Source: Sinomicrobium pectinilyticum (GTDB taxonomy: Bacteria > Bacteroidota > Bacteroidia > Flavobacteriales > Flavobacteriaceae). From it: DNA of 40,849 nt. The stretch covers positions 1-40,849 of the forward strand of contig NZ_RJTM01000018.1 in the NCBI RefSeq assembly GCF_003725735.1, in the 5' to 3' direction. Positions 24,883 through 33,234 of this stretch are shown here, piece by piece. Below the pieces are notes generated by a model. The model saw nothing but the letters and a program-made list of their open reading frames with translations, was not told the origin of the DNA and did not search any database. Made by a program: the position numbers and the translations under genes. Numbering within the stretch: the first letter of the stretch is position 1; each line of letters begins with the position of its first letter.

Positions 24883-25068
24883 ATGATTAATAATTATTTG
24901 GAAATTATAAAGCATGAAATGTTAGTAGAATCTTTAGAAACTATTGACAGAAATTTTATTAAAGAAATAGTTTTAAGGGCTGGTGGAAAAGTTAGTGATA
25001 TTGATATTATCCTTAAGCATCCTTCTGTTAAAGAGATTAATGAAGATTTATTCTACATCAATAAATAG
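24883..25068 (+). CDS. Small hypothetical protein downstream of the DUF6161 gene
   Basis: A 61-residue acidic ORF from the ATG at 24883 (MINNYLEIIKHEMLVESLET); a TTG at 24853 would add ten residues. It is predicted helical, with no signal or membrane segment: NFIKEIVLRAGGKVSDIDII. The start lies 39 bases after the DUF6161 stop in the same AT-rich composition, so the two are likely co-transcribed. It could be a partner or antidote of the membrane protein. No family is recognised. Confidence 0.5.
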   Translation: MINNYLEIIKHEMLVESLETIDRNFIKEIVLRAGGKVSDIDIILKHPSVKEINEDLFYINK

Positions 25069-25420
25069 ATTGTCATTTCTCGACAAAGAATTAAGCCAAT
25101 ACGAAATCCAACAGAAGCGAGAACGAGTAACGGCTAAGAAATTTTACATCCGGGAGCATGCGGCAGGGAAAATTTTTAGCGGTTACGGACAAGCTGGCCA
25201 AAACTTCCTTAAAAACTTTTCTCAGCCAAAATATTCGGTATAGCGCAATTTTCAGGCAACAGCCAAAACGTTCTGCTTTTTAGCGCTGGCCAGGCGGCTG
25301 GAAATTGTGTGTGAAAATAAATGCCAAAGCATTTAATTTTTACAAAGCAATAAGCACGTTTGGCAAAGCGGCAATTTTATGCTTCGGCTGCGCTCAGCAC
25401 AGGCGCCACGGCAAATTATA

Positions 25421-25607
<187 letters not shown>

Positions 25608-25670
25608 TAAATCCCTCCATCACTTCGGATTTTAACCGTTGTTCTCAATATATAATGAAAAACCCACCCT

Positions 25671-25738
25671 CTCATAATTCCCGTATTTGAAAATTTCCGG
25701 CCATCTCATAATTCCCGTATTTGAAAATTTCCGGCCAT
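25671..25738. repeat. Perfect 34-bp tandem duplication
   Basis: The 34 bases starting CTCATAATTCCCGTATTTGA and ending TTTCCGGCCAT at 25671-25704 are repeated exactly at 25705-25738. A diverged partial copy (GCGTATTTGAAATTTTCCGC) lies near 25863. The exact match means the duplication is recent. The unit length is not a multiple of three, so it is noncoding. Confidence 0.85.
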
Positions 25739-26108
25739 TGGTACGGAATATCGAAAATATGAGCATTATGGCAAATAGCTATAACAATGATTATGTGGAT
25801 CATTTTGCATGCTAATTTCCCGAATCCTGATTTTCCAACTAATAAAGACATCTGCTCAAAACTTGCGTATTTGAAATTTTCCGCACGAATATCCGGAATA
25901 TTAAAATTATACACCGGTCAATTTATCGGTTTTTATTATCGTAAGATTATTTCCGGGAAATGAAGTTAGTTTATCGGAAATTATAAATAACAGGTATGGT
26001 AATACATTTTTCAGTTTACTTTACCCTTTTCTCCTGTTTTACATAATAATTGACCCGCTCCTAAAAGCCCCGTTTCGTAAATGAGTTTGTACTCCGGATT
26101 TCATCCGA

Positions 26109-26155
26109 CAAAAAATCCGGAAACCCTTTCTTTCAAAAGATTTTCCGGGTTTTCC
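26109..26155 (-). terminator. Terminator of the murA transcript
   Basis: On the minus strand, GGAAAACCC pairs with GGGTTTCC (plus-strand 26147-26155 and 26119-26126, with one bulged A), followed by GGATTTTTTG. It lies about 25 bases after the murA stop. Confidence 0.6.
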
Positions 26156-26178
26156 CGGGTTTTAAACCCATCTATAGA

Positions 26179-27489
26179 TTACGAGATACGCTCTATCCGC
26201 GCACCTATGGCCCGGAGGCGTTCATCTATGTGCTCGTATCCGCGGTCTATCTGTTCTATATTGTGTATTGTTGAAGTTCCTTTGGCAGAAAGCGCTGCGA
26301 TGAGCAAAGCTACCCCCGCCCGTATATCCGGCGATGTCATGGTGGTGGCTTTCAGTTTGGACTGAAAGTCATGGCCTATCACCGTAGCCCGGTGCGGGTC
26401 GCAGAGAATGATCTTCGCCCCCATATCTATGAGTTTATCGACGAAAAACAGGCGGCTTTCGAACATTTTCTGGTGAATAAGTACGCTTCCCCTGGCCTGT
26501 GTTGCCACCACAAGTATGATGCTCAACAGGTCCGGGGTAAAGCCCGGCCAGGGGGCATCGGCAATGGTGAGTATGGAACCGTCTATAAAGTTCTGTATTT
26601 CATATCCATCATTATGTGCGGGAATATAAATATCATCATCTCTTTTCTCCAGGGTGATACCGAGTTTACGGAATACGTTCGGAATCTGCCCCAGGCTTCC
26701 CCAGCCCACATTTTTAATGGTCAGTTCGCTTTGTGTCATGGCCGCCAATCCTATCCAGCTTCCTATTTCGATCATGTCGGGAAGCATGGTATGGGTGGTT
26801 CCGTGCAACTTTTCCACGCCTTCGATAGTGAGCAGGTTGGACCCTACTCCACCGATCCTGGCGCCCATCCGGTTCAGCATATTACAGAGTTGCTGCAGGT
26901 AAGGTTCACAGGCCGCATTGTAAATGGTGGTGGTACCTTCGGCCAGAACAGCGGCCATAACAATATTGGCCGTACCCGTCACGGAAGCTTCATCGAGCAG
27001 CATATATGTTCCCTGAAGCTTTTCGGCTTCCACACCATAGAAATATTCTTCGCGGTTGTAGCGGAATTTCGCACCGAGTTTGATAAGGCCTTCGAAATGC
27101 GTATCCAGTCGCCTGCGGCCTATTTTGTCCCCGCCCGGTTTAGGAATGTAGCCCATACCGAACCTGGCGAGTAACGGGCCCACGATCATGATCGATCCCC
27201 GGAGTCCCCTGCCGTCTTCCTTAAACTGCTCCGACTGCAAATAATCCAGGTCTACATTATCCGCCGTAAAACTATATGCCCCTTTGCCCAGTTTCTCCGT
27301 TTTTACGCCCAGGCTCCCGAGCAGGTTTATCAGTTTATTGACATCCAGTATGTCGGGGATGTTGTGAATGGTAACCGTTTCTTCCGTAAGTAAAACGGCA
27401 CATAAGATCTGTAAAGCTTCGTTTTTTGCCCCCTGGGGAATAATCTCCCCTTGCAGGGTGTGACCTCCTTCTATTTTGAATGTACCCAT
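26179..27489 (-). CDS. murA: UDP-N-acetylglucosamine 1-carboxyvinyltransferase MurA (Cys-to-Asp variant)
   Basis: A 436-residue enzyme catalysing the first step of peptidoglycan precursor synthesis, transfer of enolpyruvate from PEP to UDP-GlcNAc in the cytoplasm. It is full length, with inside-out beta/alpha barrels: GGHTLQGEIIPQGAKNEALQ at the N-terminus (the Lys of AKNEAL contacts substrate), GPLLARFGMGYIPKPGG, GSWIGLAAMTQSELTIKNVG and TDLLSIILVVAT-type substrate sites. The catalytic loop reads GGDKIGRRRLDTH, so residue 121 is Asp where E. coli has Cys115, the fosfomycin target. Enzymes with Asp here are active and intrinsically fosfomycin resistant. It lies 96 bases downstream of the DUF4290 gene in the same direction, a conserved Bacteroidetes pair, and ends at a hairpin terminator. 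Confidence 0.97.
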   Translation of the reverse strand: MGTFKIEGGHTLQGEIIPQGAKNEALQILCAVLLTEETVTIHNIPDILDVNKLINLLGSLGVKTEKLGKGAYSFTADNVDLDYLQSEQFKEDGRGLRGSIMIVGPLLARFGMGYIPKPGGDKIGRRRLDTHFEGLIKLGAKFRYNREEYFYGVEAEKLQGTYMLLDEASVTGTANIVMAAVLAEGTTTIYNAACEPYLQQLCNMLNRMGARIGGVGSNLLTIEGVEKLHGTTHTMLPDMIEIGSWIGLAAMTQSELTIKNVGWGSLGQIPNVFRKLGITLEKRDDDIYIPAHNDGYEIQNFIDGSILTIADAPWPGFTPDLLSIILVVATQARGSVLIHQKMFESRLFFVDKLIDMGAKIILCDPHRATVIGHDFQSKLKATTMTSPDIRAGVALLIAALSAKGTSTIHNIEQIDRGYEHIDERLRAIGARIERIS

Positions 27490-27585
27490 TTAAAGACCAT
27501 GGTATTTAAAAAATTTCAATATCCCTGCTTCCTGTCACCTATACGGTAAGCGGAATGCAATTGAAATCGGGATTTGACTGATATT

Positions 27586-28233
27586 TTAGTAGCGTTTTTT
27601 ATTGCGGTTGTTCTTACCGTTATTCCGGTTTTTCTGATTGGTTTTCCCGGGATGCTTGGTTTTTCCCCTCATAAGATCATCACTGTCCGACAGGTCTTCC
27701 TCCCATTTGGCAAGGTTGATCTTACCATCGCTCAACTCGTAAAGATGCTCAAAAATAACCTCGTCCTCAACCGTGTCTTTATTCCAGTTCAGAAAGCTCT
27801 TTTTCATGTGGTTGGCTATGGTGAACTTCAGTCCTTCTTTAAGGTCGCTTTCTTCCCAGCTGTTGCACACATCTATCATCCTTTTGATATTGTTTCCGTA
27901 GAAACGGTATTTCGGATGGTTTTGCGGGTAATTCAACGGTTCGGGCTTTTGTTCCAGAAGCTCTCTTTCCGGCTTGGGGAAAGGAGAATCCGCATCGAGC
28001 CGGAAATCGGAGATTATGAAAAGCTGATCCCAGAGTTTATGCTGAAAATCAGGCACGTCCCGCAGGTGAGGGTTAAGATTCCCCATAACACCGATAATGG
28101 CCCTGGCCACCTTATTGCGCTCTTCCCGGTTATCTATCGAAACCGCATAATCTATCATCTTCTGTATATGCCGTCCGTATTCGGGAATTATGAGCCTCTC
28201 ACGCTCTGTATTATACTCTAAATTGTCCGTCAA
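27586..28233 (-). CDS. DUF4290 family protein
   Basis: A 215-residue protein conserved in Bacteroidetes and almost always next to murA. The N-terminal 170 residues (MTDNLEYNTERERLIIPEYG, then HIQKMIDYAVSIDNREERNK and NPHLRDVPDFQHKLWDQL) match DUF4290. The C-terminus is a basic Asn/Lys/Arg-rich tail (about 190-215: TNQKNRNNGKNNRNKKRY) that could bind nucleic acid. No signal peptide is seen. The function is unknown; the conserved link suggests a role near cell-wall synthesis or its control. It is the upstream gene of the murA transcript. Confidence 0.92.
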   Translation of the reverse strand: MTDNLEYNTERERLIIPEYGRHIQKMIDYAVSIDNREERNKVARAIIGVMGNLNPHLRDVPDFQHKLWDQLFIISDFRLDADSPFPKPERELLEQKPEPLNYPQNHPKYRFYGNNIKRMIDVCNSWEESDLKEGLKFTIANHMKKSFLNWNKDTVEDEVIFEHLYELSDGKINLAKWEEDLSDSDDLMRGKTKHPGKTNQKNRNNGKNNRNKKRY

Positions 28234-28417
28234 AATATTATAAGGTATTAAAATTTATGTTATTGAAGTACGACTAATAAATGGGGCGAAGTAAAATAAC
28301 TGAGTGCAAAATACTAATTTTTTTCCAAAACAGGATTAAAAGCCTCCTATTATCCGATGTATAACCGGGCAGATCAGAAAAAACCGGTTTCCCCGGAACA
28401 GTAATTGCCCCCTCTGT

Positions 28418-28705
28418 TTATAAAGAGATCACTCCCTCTACCTTGCCGACCTCTTTATATTTTTCTATTACGGCCTCCGCGCTTTCCATGATCAGCTGAA
28501 CCGAAACCGAAGTGTATTTACCGTTAGAGGATTTCTTACTGTTTATCACCGCTCCTTTGTTATCAAAAATATTTTCGATCCGGGTTATTTTATCCTTGTC
28601 CGTAGGGATAATGAATTTGTATAAATAACTGGATGGCCAGGTCGTGGTATTGTTTAATTCTTCTTTTAATCTTTTGTAGAATTGTTCTTCCTTTTCCGAA
28701 CCCAT
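28418..28705 (-). CDS. DUF493 family protein
   Basis: A 95-residue protein starting at the ATG at 28705 (MGSEKEEQFYKRLKEELNNT); an upstream start was rejected because it adds 15 residues beyond the family start. DUF493 (YbeD-like) is an ACT-like alpha/beta sandwich of unknown function. The conserved pattern WPSSYLYKFIIPTDKDKITR, then SSNGKYTSVSVQLIMESAEA is present. A TATCTTTG -7-like element lies on the minus strand at 28747-28740, about 35 bases before the start. It stands between DUF4290 and the NadR-like ATPase gene, a commonly conserved order. Confidence 0.9.
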   Translation of the reverse strand: MGSEKEEQFYKRLKEELNNTTTWPSSYLYKFIIPTDKDKITRIENIFDNKGAVINSKKSSNGKYTSVSVQLIMESAEAVIEKYKEVGKVEGVISL

Positions 28706-29126
28706 GTCTGAATTTCCAAGTATTAAATATCGTAAACTGCAAAGATACATCTTCTAACGGAATTTTCTCCCGTATATTACGTTAAACCCTGCGCAGGACA
28801 GAATTTTGAGGACCCCGGGATAAAAAAAACATACGATAAGGCATAATATAAGCCCCGGAAGCCATTTTCATTTTTTAGTTACACCGGCATTTCCGTATTT
28901 TGCATTTTTTATCGAACTGCCATGCGGGTCGAATGTCCGCAGGTTCGGAACAGATTGAAGGTCTGTTAGGCCACGCATACATCAATAATTGTAAAATAAG
29001 GTTATTAAGTTACCCCGTTAGCCAGACGCCCCCAATAACCTATTAACTTAATAACTGAGTAACTCAATAATCAAATAACTATCGGAAACAAGGTATTAAA
29101 CCCCAAACCGAGACCAATAAAATACG
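28706..29126. other. Intergenic region between divergent DUF493 and ATPase genes
   Basis: No gene. Near 29000-29085 it contains low-complexity runs built on TAACTTAATAACTGAGTAACT. The minus-strand -7-like element of the DUF493 gene is at 28740-28747. No terminator or known RNA was recognised. Confidence 0.4.
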
Positions 29127-29678
29127 GTGAATACGAAGAAGATTGTAATTACGGGCGGACCGGGAACGGGAAAGTCATCCGTACTGGATGAATTTACGCG
29201 GCGGGGACATACCTGTTTTCCGGAAATATCCCGGCAGGTTACGGCCGAGGCACAGGAACAGGGTATAGACCAGTTGTTCCTCACAGAACCGCTGTTATTC
29301 AGTACCAAACTGCTGGAAGGCCGGAAAAAGCAGTTTACGGATGCCGGTGAGACCGGCGCGGAAAGGGTTTTTATAGACCGTGGCGTACCGGATGTCCTGG
29401 CCTATATGGACTATGCAGATTCCTCCTACCCGGATTTTTTCAGGGAAACATGCAGACATTGTAAATACGATGAAGTATTTTTACTTCCGCCGTGGGAAGC
29501 TATCTATATTTCCGATAAGGAACGTTATGAAAACTTCCGGCAGGCCGAAATCATTCACCGTTTTATAAAAGCAACATACGGAAATTACGGCTATAACCTT
29601 ATAGAAGTGCCTACGGGGCCTGTACCTGACCGGGCGGATTTTATACTGGAACGCCTGGAAATGGTCCTGCGTAAATAA
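29127..29678 (+). CDS. NadR/Ttd14-like AAA ATPase (P-loop kinase-like)
   Basis: A 183-residue P-loop protein of the AAA_28 group, related to the ribosylnicotinamide kinase domain of NadR. It starts at GTG (29127). Walker A GGPGTGKSS is at residues 10-18. FIDRGVPDVLAYMDYAD (about 85-101) is the Walker B/substrate loop, and YENFRQAEIIHRFIKATYGN lies in the lid. It is widespread in Flavobacteria beside DUF493 and recQ. A nucleoside or small-molecule kinase role is inferred from the fold. The recQ gene begins 50 bases downstream, so a shared transcript is possible. No signal peptide. Confidence 0.88.
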   Translation: MNTKKIVITGGPGTGKSSVLDEFTRRGHTCFPEISRQVTAEAQEQGIDQLFLTEPLLFSTKLLEGRKKQFTDAGETGAERVFIDRGVPDVLAYMDYADSSYPDFFRETCRHCKYDEVFLLPPWEAIYISDKERYENFRQAEIIHRFIKATYGNYGYNLIEVPTGPVPDRADFILERLEMVLRK

Positions 29679-29728
29679 TAAATAAGCTCTAAACAGCTAA
29701 CAAATAATTCTAAAAAAACGGAGCTACG

Positions 29729-31636
29729 ATAGAACCGCTTCAAATATTAAACAAGTACTGGGGGTTCGACTCCTTCCGGCATCCGCAGCGGCAGATTATC
29801 AATGCCCTACTGGACGGACAGGATGCGTTTGCCCTGCTCCCTACCGGGGGCGGCAAATCCGTTTGCTTCCAGGTGCCCGCCCTGGCCAGGGAAGGTATCT
29901 GCATTGTAGTCTCCCCGCTCGTAGCCCTTATCCGCGACCAGGTTGAGAATCTCAAGGCCAGGGGAATTAAAACCGCAGCCCTGGCGGGAGGGTTGAAATA
30001 CGACGAAGTAGACAGCATACTTGACAATTGCATTTACGGAAATTACAAATTTCTCTATCTTTCCCCCGAACGGCTCCAGCAGGAAGTGGTTATCGAAAGG
30101 ATACGCCAGATGCCCGTAAACCTGATTGCTATCGACGAAGCACATTGTATTTCCCAATGGGGCAACGACTTCCGTCCCGCTTACCGCAATTGCGCGGTGC
30201 TGAAGGAGATGTTTCCGCAGGTCCCCATCGTTGCCCTCACCGCATCCGCAACGGCAAAAGTCGTGGACGATATCCTGGATAACCTGAAGATGAAGGACGC
30301 CACCGTATTCCGGAAATCCTTCGCCCGGACCAATATCGCCTATATGGTCTTTGAAGAAGAGGACAAACTGTACAGGCTCAAACAAATACTTCGGAAAAAC
30401 AGAGAAACATCCATCGTATATGTCCGTAACCGTAAGGCCACATCCGAAATAGCCGCGCATCTCAATGCCAATGGTATCACCGCCGGTTATTACCACGGAG
30501 GGATCACCCCGGAAGAGAAAAACGACAAACTCCGCCAGTGGCTGAACAACACTATCCAGGTAATGGTGGCCACCAATGCCTTCGGGATGGGGATCGATAA
30601 ACCGGATGTAAAAACAGTCATCCATATGCACCTGCCGGAAAGTATGGAAAGTTACTATCAGGAAGCAGGCCGGGCAGGCAGGAACGGGGAAAAGGCCTTT
30701 GCCGTGATCCTCAAAAACAACCAGGACGAACACTACCTGAAAAAACAATTCCTGGAGAACCTGCCGGATATCGCTTTTATCAAATTATTGTATAAAAAAC
30801 TGAACAATTACTTCCAGGTCTCCTACGGGGAAGGAGAAAACGATACCTTTTCCTTCCACTTTAACCATTTCTGCTCCACGTATCACTTAAACCCGGTGCT
30901 TACCTATAACGGGTTGAAATTGCTGGACCGGAATTCCGTTATTTCCCTTTCCGAGCAATTCGAACGGAAAACCACCGTACAATTTACCATAACCAACCAT
31001 CGATTGTTTCTGTACATGGATAAAAATCCGCGTTCGGAACATATAGTCCAGGCCATTCTCCGCACCTACGGCGGTATATTTGATAACGAGACCACGGTGA
31101 ATCCGCAACTGATAGCGCAAAAAACCGCCTCGGAAGAAAAAACGGTGATCGCCGTGCTGGAGCAATTGGCCCGCGACGAGATTATTTCATACAACGCCGA
31201 ACACACGGACGCCCGGCTTACCTTTCTTGTGCCCCGTGAAGATGATATTACCATTAACGTCATAGCCAAGGGCATAAAAAAGCAGAATAAACAGAAATAC
31301 GAACAGGTAGCCTCCGTTATCCGTTATACCGAAGATGACAACACCTGTAAAAGTCTCCGGATACTTTCGTATTTTGGAGAAAACAACGGTACGGAATGTG
31401 GTATATGCTCCGTGTGTATCCGTAAAAAACAAACCGGGGTTTCGGGAGAGGTCATGAAGATCATCGAAGAAGAAACGCTGAAAGCCCTCAGGCAAAAAGC
31501 AATGACATCCAGGGAACTTGCGGATACCCTTACTTTCCGTGAAAAATATGTACTGGACGTTATAAAAGCACTGCTGGAAGCCGGAAAGATCCGTATCAAC
31601 GATAGAAACGAATACGAAGTAAAACAAGGGAATTAA
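29729..31636 (+). CDS. recQ: ATP-dependent DNA helicase RecQ (non-canonical start)
   Basis: A 635-residue helicase if read from the ATA at 29729 (or ACG at 29726). RecQ unwinds duplex DNA 3' to 5' in recombination and replication-fork repair. Walker A PTGGGKS (38-44), AIDEAHCISQWGNDFRPAYR (DEAH box), AFGMGIDKPDVKTVIHMHLP and YYQEAGRAGRNG (motif VI) are followed by the RQC zinc-binding Cys cluster CKSLRILSYFGENNGTECG, ICSVC. No complete HRDC domain is visible. The first ATG-type start in frame is the GTG at 29873, which would remove Walker A, and an in-frame stop lies at 29711-29713, so no canonical start is available. GGAG at 29720-29723 is well placed for the ATA. The neighbouring fmt starts 61 bases downstream. 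Confidence 0.93.
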   Translation: MEPLQILNKYWGFDSFRHPQRQIINALLDGQDAFALLPTGGGKSVCFQVPALAREGICIVVSPLVALIRDQVENLKARGIKTAALAGGLKYDEVDSILDNCIYGNYKFLYLSPERLQQEVVIERIRQMPVNLIAIDEAHCISQWGNDFRPAYRNCAVLKEMFPQVPIVALTASATAKVVDDILDNLKMKDATVFRKSFARTNIAYMVFEEEDKLYRLKQILRKNRETSIVYVRNRKATSEIAAHLNANGITAGYYHGGITPEEKNDKLRQWLNNTIQVMVATNAFGMGIDKPDVKTVIHMHLPESMESYYQEAGRAGRNGEKAFAVILKNNQDEHYLKKQFLENLPDIAFIKLLYKKLNNYFQVSYGEGENDTFSFHFNHFCSTYHLNPVLTYNGLKLLDRNSVISLSEQFERKTTVQFTITNHRLFLYMDKNPRSEHIVQAILRTYGGIFDNETTVNPQLIAQKTASEEKTVIAVLEQLARDEIISYNAEHTDARLTFLVPREDDITINVIAKGIKKQNKQKYEQVASVIRYTEDDNTCKSLRILSYFGENNGTECGICSVCIRKKQTGVSGEVMKIIEEETLKALRQKAMTSRELADTLTFREKYVLDVIKALLEAGKIRINDRNEYEVKQGN

Positions 31637-31696
31637 ATAACTGCAGAGCTGATGCCACGGTTTTCCCGGAATACTTCAAACCCAATACCGAGAACA

Positions 31697-32644
31697 ATGA
31701 GAAACTTGAGAATTGTCTTTATGGGAACCCCCGATTTTGCTGTGGGGACCCTAAAAAAACTTGTAGAGAATAATTACGATATAGCAGGGGTTATTACCGC
31801 GCCGGACAAACCTGCGGGAAGGGGCCGCAAACTGCAGGAATCTGCCGTAAAAAAATATGCCGTTGCGCAAAACCTCAAAGTCCTGCAACCCGGAAATTTA
31901 AAAGACGAACAGTTCCTTTCCGCGTTGCGGGCCCTGGAGGCCAACCTGCAGGTCGTAGTGGCTTTTCGCATGCTTCCCCGTGCCGTATGGCAGATGCCCG
32001 AATACGGCACCTTTAATCTGCACGCCTCCCTCCTCCCCGATTACCGGGGGGCCGCTCCCATCAACAGGGCCATTATGAACGGTGAAACGGTAACCGGGGT
32101 TACTACCTTCTTTATCGATGACAAGATAGATACCGGGGAGATCATCATGCAAACGAAAACCGATATAGGTCCGGATGAAAATGCGGGGGACCTTCACGAT
32201 AAGCTCATGAACATCGGGGCCGGACTTGTGCTTGATACCGTACGGCAGATAGAGGCCGGTAAAGTGGTCACACAAAAGCAGGAAGAGCCCGGGGTGCTGA
32301 AAACCGCCGGTAAAATTCATAAAGACACCTGTAAAACAGACTGGAACGACAGTATGGAAAATATTTACAATCACATACGCGGGCTCAGTCCTTATCCGGG
32401 CGCATGGACCACACTGGTAGACGGGGAAAAGGAAGAACAGGTAAAGATATTCCGGGCGGAAAAAGAAAAAGGGAGACATAACGAGCCTTCCGGAAAAGTA
32501 ATTACCGGAAAAAACGAAGTAAAAGTTGCGGTCAGGGACGGGTTTATCCGGTTGCTTGAAATACAGCTGCCCGGAAAGCGGAAAATGCATATTACCGATG
32601 TACTTAACGGCTACACTTTCGGGCCGGAAGCTAATGTAAGCTAA
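31697..32644 (+). CDS. fmt: Methionyl-tRNA formyltransferase
   Basis: A 315-residue enzyme that formylates Met-tRNA(fMet) for translation initiation. The ATG at 31697 gives the canonical N-terminus MRNLRIVFMGTPDFAVGTLK; a start at 31652 would add 15 unlikely residues. The formyltransferase core has FNLHASLLPDYRGAAPINRA with the catalytic His and the SLLP folate loop, then VTGVTTFFIDDKIDTGEII. The C-terminal oligonucleotide-binding domain (about 205-315) is complete. It lies downstream of recQ with 60 bases between, as in many Bacteroidetes, and probably shares its transcript. Confidence 0.96.
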   Translation: MRNLRIVFMGTPDFAVGTLKKLVENNYDIAGVITAPDKPAGRGRKLQESAVKKYAVAQNLKVLQPGNLKDEQFLSALRALEANLQVVVAFRMLPRAVWQMPEYGTFNLHASLLPDYRGAAPINRAIMNGETVTGVTTFFIDDKIDTGEIIMQTKTDIGPDENAGDLHDKLMNIGAGLVLDTVRQIEAGKVVTQKQEEPGVLKTAGKIHKDTCKTDWNDSMENIYNHIRGLSPYPGAWTTLVDGEKEEQVKIFRAEKEKGRHNEPSGKVITGKNEVKVAVRDGFIRLLEIQLPGKRKMHITDVLNGYTFGPEANVS

Positions 32645-32692
32645 GGGCTTATAATTACTGGGCTCAGCAAAAGCAAAGAAAAAGCTTACACT

Positions 32693-32721
32693 TTATCAAC
32701 AATTTTCCGAAGTTATCAACA
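32693..32721 (+). promoter_or_regulatory. Two DnaA-box-like sites upstream of HU
   Basis: TTATCAACA occurs at 32693-32701 and again at 32713-32721, one base from the DnaA consensus TTATCCACA and 20 bases apart in the same orientation. They lie upstream of the HU promoter. This may be chance or DnaA-linked control; no origin-like AT-rich melting region was identified. Confidence 0.35.
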
Positions 32722-32747
32722 AAAACCGGGATTTCCCCCTATTTTAC

Positions 32748-32777
32748 TTGCGTTATAATGAAATCCGTATAAATTTG
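32748..32777 (+). promoter_or_regulatory. HU promoter
   Basis: TTG at 32748-32750, a 19-base spacer and TAAATTTG at 32770-32777 match the Bacteroidetes consensus. The HU start lies 57 bases downstream. Confidence 0.7.
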
Positions 32778-32834
32778 TGTAACCATTTTAAAAACGATGT
32801 TTAACCAACAATTAATTTTTTAAATTCTTATATT

Positions 32835-33107
32835 ATGAACAAAACAGAATTAATTGATGCCATGGCTGCTGATGCCGGTATCACCAAAGCCGCGGCTAAG
32901 AAGGCCCTGGAGTCTTTCTTAGGAAGTATTGAAAAAACCTTAAAAAAGGGAGATAAAGTGTCTTTGGTAGGCTTCGGTTCATGGTCAGTTTCCAAAAGAG
33001 CTGCCAGGGAAGGAAGAAACCCTCAGACTGGAAAAACCATCAAAATCGCTGCTAAAAAAGTGGTTAAATTTAAAGCGGGAGCCGAATTGAGCAAAGCTGT
33101 CAATTAA
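32835..33107 (+). CDS. HU family DNA-binding protein (housekeeping copy)
   Basis: A 90-residue HU-type protein: MNKTELIDAMAADAGITKAA, LVGFGSWSVSKRAAREGRNP with the NPQTGKTIKIAAKKVVKF arm, and KAGAELSKAVN. It would bind and bend DNA as a dimer in the nucleoid. Its own promoter (32748-32777) and strong terminator (33135-33163) make it monocistronic and probably highly expressed. The ATG at 32835 follows an AT-rich leader. It is clearly diverged from the island copy at 15170. Confidence 0.95.
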   Translation: MNKTELIDAMAADAGITKAAAKKALESFLGSIEKTLKKGDKVSLVGFGSWSVSKRAAREGRNPQTGKTIKIAAKKVVKFKAGAELSKAVN

Positions 33108-33134
33108 TTACCTTCCTCTTTTAAAATAAATGTT

Positions 33135-33163
33135 AAACACCTGTAAAAACAGGTGTTTTTTTA
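33135..33163 (+). terminator. HU terminator
   Basis: AAACACCTGT (33135-33144) / ACAGGTGTTT (33149-33158) with a four-base loop, continuing into an unbroken T-run. Confidence 0.9.
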
Positions 33164-33193
33164 TTTTCTACCGTCAATTTCTCCTGCTGAAAA

Positions 33194-33224
33194 TTTGTTT
33201 TTACCATTTTTTTCTTTAGATTTA
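33194..33224 (+). promoter_or_regulatory. Probable promoter of the YqgE/AlgH gene
   Basis: TTTG at 33194-33197, a 19-base spacer, then TAGATTTA at 33217-33224 (last base differs from the consensus G). It lies directly upstream of the start at 33235. Confidence 0.4.
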
Positions 33225-33234
33225 AAGAAACAAA

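Noticed and set aside
25672-25914. 80-codon minus-strand ORF through the 34-bp duplication
   Set aside because: The repeat unit is not a multiple of three and the product is an artefact of it. The LVGKSGFGK string is not a full P-loop context.
29873-29875. GTG at 29873 as the recQ start
   Set aside because: It removes the ATP-binding Walker A motif that is clearly encoded upstream in the same frame.
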